A stretch of DNA of 10,709 nt. Source: Burkholderiaceae bacterium (GTDB lineage Bacteria > Pseudomonadota > Gammaproteobacteria > Burkholderiales > Burkholderiaceae). The notes under the pieces were generated by a model. That model saw only the letters and a program-made list of their open reading frames with translations. It was not told where the DNA came from and did no database searches. The stretch lies in NCBI GenBank assembly GCA_023253905.1, contig JALREG010000095.1, positions 1-10,709 on the forward strand. The letters are read 5' to 3'. Position numbers and translations under genes: made by a program. How positions within the stretch are numbered: position 1 is the first letter of the stretch; each line of letters begins with the position of its first letter. Below are positions 8,362 through 10,709 of the stretch, piece by piece.

Positions 8362-8600
8362 GGCTGCCTCGAGATCTTTTCGGTTTGCAATGATCGAAAT
8401 TGCTCGCTCGTCTTGGTTATCGGATCGGTCGGCAGGCGGATAGCCATGTCCGGCTCACCACTGCTTCGCCGACTCAACATCACATCACGGTTCCCGCTCG
8501 CGATCCTCTGCGGGTGGGAACGTCGGCGGCGATTCTTTCGGATGTTGCGGGACATCGAAAAATTTACCGAGATGAACTCTTGCATCAGATGGATCTTTGA
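8358..8600 (+). pseudogene. hicA: HicA-like mRNA interferase toxin with a stop at codon 12
   Basis: Read from the GTG that overlaps the hicB stop, the frame encodes an 80-codon HicA-like protein. It begins RLPRDLFGLQ, hits an in-frame TGA at 8391-8393, then continues SKLLARLGYRIGRQADSHVR and onward to HHITVPARDPLRVGTSAAIL. This matches the normal HicA layout along its length (N-terminal KLPRDLSG-type segment, LGY, the SHxRLTT strand with the catalytic His, HHxTVP, P-L-x-x-GT, and the final helix). The TGA falls where a helix residue of the first helix is expected. Alternative: translation from TTG 8400 would give a 66-aa protein lacking the first 14 residues, but no Shine-Dalgarno precedes it. 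The residue before the catalytic His is Asp where Gly is usual. Most likely an inactivated toxin. A sequencing error, or a toxin-null state tolerated with retained hicB, cannot be told apart here. Confidence 0.7.
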
Positions 8601-8897
8601 TGAAGCACCATGAGCGCACGCTTCGCGAGCAAGTTCGCCGCTGTATCGTCGAAGTTCAGAGATGGGCTTGAACGCAATTATCGTACGGTCGTGCCTCGAC
8701 CACTTGCACACGCAATTTCGCCAGTTCTTAAGTTGCCGGGGCATTGCGTTACATGGTCGCGTACCCGACTCGGTACCCGTGCAGGGCGTGACCGAGCCGC
8801 GCGAGCGATTACGCCACACCTACCCCATGCCCTTGAATATCGCGAGCCTCATCGCAGACATGCGGCGCGCACTCTCCAAGATCGTCCGGACTAGGCG
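8601..8897 (+). other. About 300 bp with no convincing gene; possible decayed coding sequence
   Basis: Several overlapping open frames exist here, including one at 8610-8894 and one at 8662-8910. None has a proper ribosome site or recognisable similarity. The one piece that reads like real protein is MPLNIASLIADMRRALSKIV from 8827, an amphipathic helix-like stretch directly upstream of, and in a different frame from, the FkbM gene. The remainder looks like intergenic or decayed sequence. No terminator, inverted repeat or insertion-sequence end was found. Confidence 0.5.
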
Positions 8898-10253
8898 ATG
8901 CTCACTGTAGCGAAGTTGATGCAATTCATGGTGCCTAAACCGGCACCGTACTCGCTCATCAGACTAGGCGGAGATGGCGACGGGGCCTACCTATTGCCCG
9001 ACGATCTTATTGGCGTGACAGCGTGCTTCTCGCCAGGCGTGGCAAATCGCAAGGATTTCGAGGATGAACTTCTGAAAGCGCACGGAATTGTCAGCCACAT
9101 GGCCGACTTCACGAGCGATGAAGATAAGTTTCGAACCCCGTTGATCGGGGGCCAGTCATTTCGCAAGAAATGGCTGGACACCAATGGAAGCAGCGATAGC
9201 GTTTCGCTCGAGGAATGGGTCGACGAACTGGAACCGAATCCAGAAGATGATTTGATTTTGCAGATGGACATTGAGGGGGCGGAATACAGAAACCTCCTTG
9301 GAGCACCCGATCACATCTTGAAAAGATTCAGAATCATCATTCTCGAACTTCATGGTTTGGGAGCTGCTCAGCGAGCTGAAGATTTTGAAAAAGAGCTGGG
9401 GCCACTGATAAACAGGCTGTCCCTGTTTTTTAAATGCGTGCACGCACACCCGAACAATTGTTGTGGCGAATTTATCCTGCATGAAACCGGCCAGAATTTC
9501 CCCAATATCATCGAGTTAACGCTTTTGCGCGCCGATCGGTTGGAGTTCGCGGGCAAAGAGCGCCTGGTGCCAGTTGCATTGCCGCATCCCCTAGATATCG
9601 TGAGGAATGTGAAGCATAAGCCCCCTATAGTGCTCAATGAAGCCTGGCTCAATGGCGCAGCTAGGGGTCCAGAATCCCGCCTAAAAATCGCTACCGACGA
9701 ATTGGACTTCCTGCGTTGGGAGAGATCTCATAAGGAGAGGCAGTACGAAAATGCTGTTCAGCACCTGTTTGAAATCTCCCAAAAGTTGACCGGGCGTGGT
9801 GTGTCTCGTGGAACCAAAACCCGGGACGGTCTCCAGGAGCTGGCGAGAGGAAAGCGGTTCATTCTGAGTTCTGCGTACTCGGGCTATGAGCTGGTCGGTA
9901 AGGTCAATAAGAAGAAGCCATTCTTTTTTCACACACACTTTGGTATTAACGAGCGAATCACGATCGACCTCGGTTCTCAGTTCCGATTATTTGAGCTGAG
10001 AATATTCAATCGAACGGATATGTGTTTGGACCGCGCGCGGGTTCTTTTCTATTGTGTTCATGATCGCTTAACTCCCAAACTGGAGACATCGGCTCCGGTT
10101 TGGATTGATCGAGATTTTGTCACCAGCCCCACGACGTTAAGTGTCACACCTCTGGGCGGTAAAGTCGGACGTTATATCTCCATCTACTCCCCTTTGGAGA
10201 CCGCGCTGCATCTGTCGAGCATCGAGTTGCATGGCGTCTCCATTCCGCTTTAA
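8898..10253 (+). CDS. FkbM-family methyltransferase with C-terminal discoidin-like domain
   Basis: A 451-aa protein. Residues about 20-215 fit the FkbM methyltransferase family (SAM-dependent O-methyltransferases, often acting on sugars or polyketides): GGDGDGAYLLPDDL (24-37), CFSPGVAN (43-50), QMDIEGAEYRNLL (122-134) and a HAHPNNCCGEF block (182-192). A linker (about 216-318) contains a charged segment around 265-290 that may be helical. The last about 130 residues (319-447; ITIDLGSQFRLFELRIFNRT, 354-373, and VGRYISIYSPLETALHLSSI, 423-442) resemble a galactose-binding or discoidin (F5/8 type C) beta-sandwich. No signal peptide is visible, so the protein is likely cytoplasmic. The ATG directly follows an in-frame TAG and has only AGG 2 nt upstream, so the start is weak; ATG at 8919 or 8928 are alternatives. 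Base composition is visibly less GC-rich than the housekeeping genes. The flagellin gene downstream makes flagellin or surface-glycan modification a plausible substrate class, but this is inference. Confidence 0.75.
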   Translation: MLTVAKLMQFMVPKPAPYSLIRLGGDGDGAYLLPDDLIGVTACFSPGVANRKDFEDELLKAHGIVSHMADFTSDEDKFRTPLIGGQSFRKKWLDTNGSSDSVSLEEWVDELEPNPEDDLILQMDIEGAEYRNLLGAPDHILKRFRIIILELHGLGAAQRAEDFEKELGPLINRLSLFFKCVHAHPNNCCGEFILHETGQNFPNIIELTLLRADRLEFAGKERLVPVALPHPLDIVRNVKHKPPIVLNEAWLNGAARGPESRLKIATDELDFLRWERSHKERQYENAVQHLFEISQKLTGRGVSRGTKTRDGLQELARGKRFILSSAYSGYELVGKVNKKKPFFFHTHFGINERITIDLGSQFRLFELRIFNRTDMCLDRARVLFYCVHDRLTPKLETSAPVWIDRDFVTSPTTLSVTPLGGKVGRYISIYSPLETALHLSSIELHGVSIPL

Positions 10254-10369
10254 AGGGATGACCGCCGGGCGTTATCCAAGCGGCGAACTGGCGGTCGCTT
10301 CTGCGCAATTAACAGGCGGCCAATGACCGTAAGCCGCGCAACCACGAACCCGACCAGCTTCTGCTTCAT
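10250..10369 (-). CDS. Possible 39-aa small protein on the minus strand
   Basis: On the minus strand an ATG at 10369 opens a 39-codon frame ending in TAA at 10252-10250. It is preceded at 7 nt by GGAGGAGGT, a nine-base match to the anti-Shine-Dalgarno core and the strongest ribosome site in the window. The product starts MKQKLVGFVVARLTVIGRLL (hydrophobic with basic residues) and ends in an Arg-rich tail (KRPPVRRLDNARRSSL). It could be a small membrane-associated or leader peptide, or the surviving 5' end of a truncated gene. Its stop overlaps the end of the FkbM gene tail to tail by 3-4 bases. No homolog is recognised. The length alone could arise by chance; the ribosome site is the main argument. 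Confidence 0.4.
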   Translation of the reverse strand: MKQKLVGFVVARLTVIGRLLIAQKRPPVRRLDNARRSSL

Positions 10370-10376
10370 CTCGTGT

Positions 10377-10385
10377 ACCTCCTCC
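10377..10385 (-). promoter_or_regulatory. Consensus Shine-Dalgarno on the minus strand
   Basis: ACCTCCTCC on the + strand, that is GGAGGAGGT on the minus strand, 7 nt from an ATG. It is the direct evidence that the 39-codon minus-strand frame could be translated. Confidence 0.5.
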
Positions 10386-10391
10386 AGAGCG

Positions 10392-10468
10392 AAACTTTAA
10401 CTCGCGAGCGGCAGCTCACGCGCGCCGCCTAGCGTTACAGCGGATTACAGCTGCGCGGCCTAAAGTTT
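10392..10468. repeat. Inverted 8-mers AAACTTTA / TAAAGTTT
   Basis: AAACTTTA (10392-10399) and its exact reverse complement TAAAGTTT (10461-10468) are separated by 61 bp. The outer flanks match partly (GCG before the first, CGC after the second, with two extra T). The pair brackets the tandem TTACAGC repeat in the spacer between the FkbM gene and flagellin. It could mark divergent promoter elements or operator halves, or be coincidental. Confidence 0.4.
10435..10451 (+). promoter_or_regulatory. Tandem TTACAGC repeat with 10-bp period
   Basis: TTACAGC occurs at 10435-10441 and 10445-10451, start to start 10 bp, about one helical turn. Direct repeats on one face of the helix are a common form of transcription-factor site. 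It lies 10 bp upstream of the sigma-28-like -35 element and about 220 bp before the flagellin start. No regulator can be named. Confidence 0.35.
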
Positions 10469-10486
10469 TTCGCCTGAAGCGATTTA
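10461..10486 (+). promoter_or_regulatory. Possible sigma-28 (FliA) promoter for flagellin
   Basis: TAAAGTTT (10461-10468) is an exact match to the sigma-28 -35 element. The -10 region is only a partial match to GCCGATAA: GCGATTTA begins after 10 nt where 11 is standard, with half of the positions agreeing. The site is about 190 nt before the flagellin GTG, a long leader. Flagellin genes are normally class 3, FliA-dependent, so the location is sensible; the imperfect -10 and the distance keep confidence low. Confidence 0.35.
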
Positions 10487-10622
10487 ACTGGCAAATACTC
10501 GACCGTCGTTGACGAAGGCATGGAATCGAGGGGGGAGTGCATCCCGTCGTGCCGAGGCTGAAGACCCCCAGATGACTTCGACCGAAGCGTTCGTTTCTTA
10601 ATCTGCGCAGTCGTCACATTAC

Positions 10623-10638
10623 ACCTGACGCTTCAGGT
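10623..10638 (+). other. Small hairpin in the flagellin leader
   Basis: ACCTGA (10623-10628) and TCAGGT (10633-10638) form a perfect 6-bp stem with loop CGCT, ending 26 nt before the flagellin ribosome site. A second short stem, CTTCG/CGAAG, lies at 10576-10587. They may structure the flagellin mRNA leader. No T-run follows, so neither is a terminator. Confidence 0.3.
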
Positions 10639-10673
10639 TCGATTAATCAAGATTTCGCTCAGTTGAGGCAACC

Positions 10674-10709
10674 GTGACTGTCATTAACACCAACGCCAAG
10701 GCGCTCTCT
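10674..10709 (+). CDS. fliC: Flagellin, first 12 codons (3' end outside window)
   Basis: GTG at 10674 opens the frame MTVINTNAKALS, which carries the MxVINTNxxAL amino-terminal signature of bacterial flagellins, the subunit of the flagellar filament exported through the flagellar type III apparatus. A ribosome site GAGG (10665-10668) lies 5 nt upstream. Only 12 residues are visible, so the D0-domain helix, the variable domain and any glycosylation sites cannot be judged. Flagellins usually begin with ATG; the GTG start is slightly unusual for a highly expressed protein. The identification rests on a short but very characteristic motif. Confidence 0.85.
   Translation, partial: MTVINTNAKALS

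Noticed and set aside
8289..8819. Minus-strand open frame of 176 codons across the hicA region
   Set aside because: It is antisense to the recognisable HicA-like frame, has no motif, and has no convincing ribosome site.
8610..8894. 94-codon + strand frame between hicA and the FkbM gene
   Set aside because: Only a weak ribosome site, Arg/His-rich composition typical of a shadow frame in GC-rich DNA, and no recognisable similarity.
10260..10296. Inverted repeat GACCGCC / GGCGGTC just after the FkbM stop, considered as a terminator
   Set aside because: The loop is 23 nt and no T-run follows on the + strand, so it does not fit an intrinsic terminator.
10260..10440. Integron attC-like look (GCGTTA-containing stretches with inverted GC-rich repeats)
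   Set aside because: No matching pair of RYYYAAC and GTTRRRY core sites at suitable spacing, and no integrase or cassette structure was found.
10435..10617. 60-codon minus-strand frame upstream of flagellin
   Set aside because: It starts with GTG, lacks a Shine-Dalgarno and overlaps the repeat and promoter-like elements. Nothing supports translation.
1..10709. CRISPR arrays, rRNA genes and complete insertion sequences
   Set aside because: No regularly spaced direct repeats, no rRNA-like sequence and no transposase frame with terminal inverted repeats were seen on either strand.

Overview
The window looks like a piece of a motile betaproteobacterial chromosome, most likely Burkholderiales-like. 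This rests on gene content, gene order and GC-rich coding sequence, not on a database search. Two arrangements known from proteobacteria are joined here. The first is lepB-rnc-era-recO-pdxJ-acpS-nagZ; an acpS-nagZ junction is typical of betaproteobacteria. The second is uvrC-pgsA-tRNA-Gly-tRNA-Cys-tRNA-Leu, the same order as uvrC-pgsA-glyW-cysT-leuZ in Escherichia coli.

Positions 1-7597 hold nine tightly packed housekeeping genes, all on the + strand. They are signal peptidase I (3' part only), RNase III, the ribosome-assembly GTPase Era, the recombination mediator RecO, the PLP-pathway enzyme PdxJ, holo-ACP synthase, beta-N-acetylglucosaminidase NagZ, the excinuclease subunit UvrC and phosphatidylglycerophosphate synthase. 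Five junctions in a row overlap (era/recO, recO/pdxJ, pdxJ/acpS, acpS/nagZ, nagZ/uvrC), which points to one transcription unit with translational coupling.

Positions 7617-8034 hold three tRNA genes (Gly-GCC, Cys-GCA, Leu-UAA), all with encoded CCA ends. A near-consensus sigma-70 promoter precedes tRNA-Gly. A strong intrinsic terminator separates tRNA-Gly from the Cys-Leu pair.

Positions 8035-10673 are accessory in character. They hold a small hicBA-type toxin-antitoxin pair whose antitoxin is intact but whose toxin frame has a stop at codon 12. After about 300 bp without a recognisable gene comes a 451-residue protein with an FkbM-type methyltransferase domain fused to a C-terminal discoidin-like beta domain. 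A 420-bp spacer follows. It contains a possible 39-codon minus-strand ORF behind a perfect Shine-Dalgarno, a tandem 7-mer repeat on a 10-bp period, and a sigma-28-like element.

The window ends 12 codons into a flagellin gene on the + strand. The neighbourhood makes a role for the FkbM protein in modifying flagellin or another surface glycan an attractive but unproven inference.
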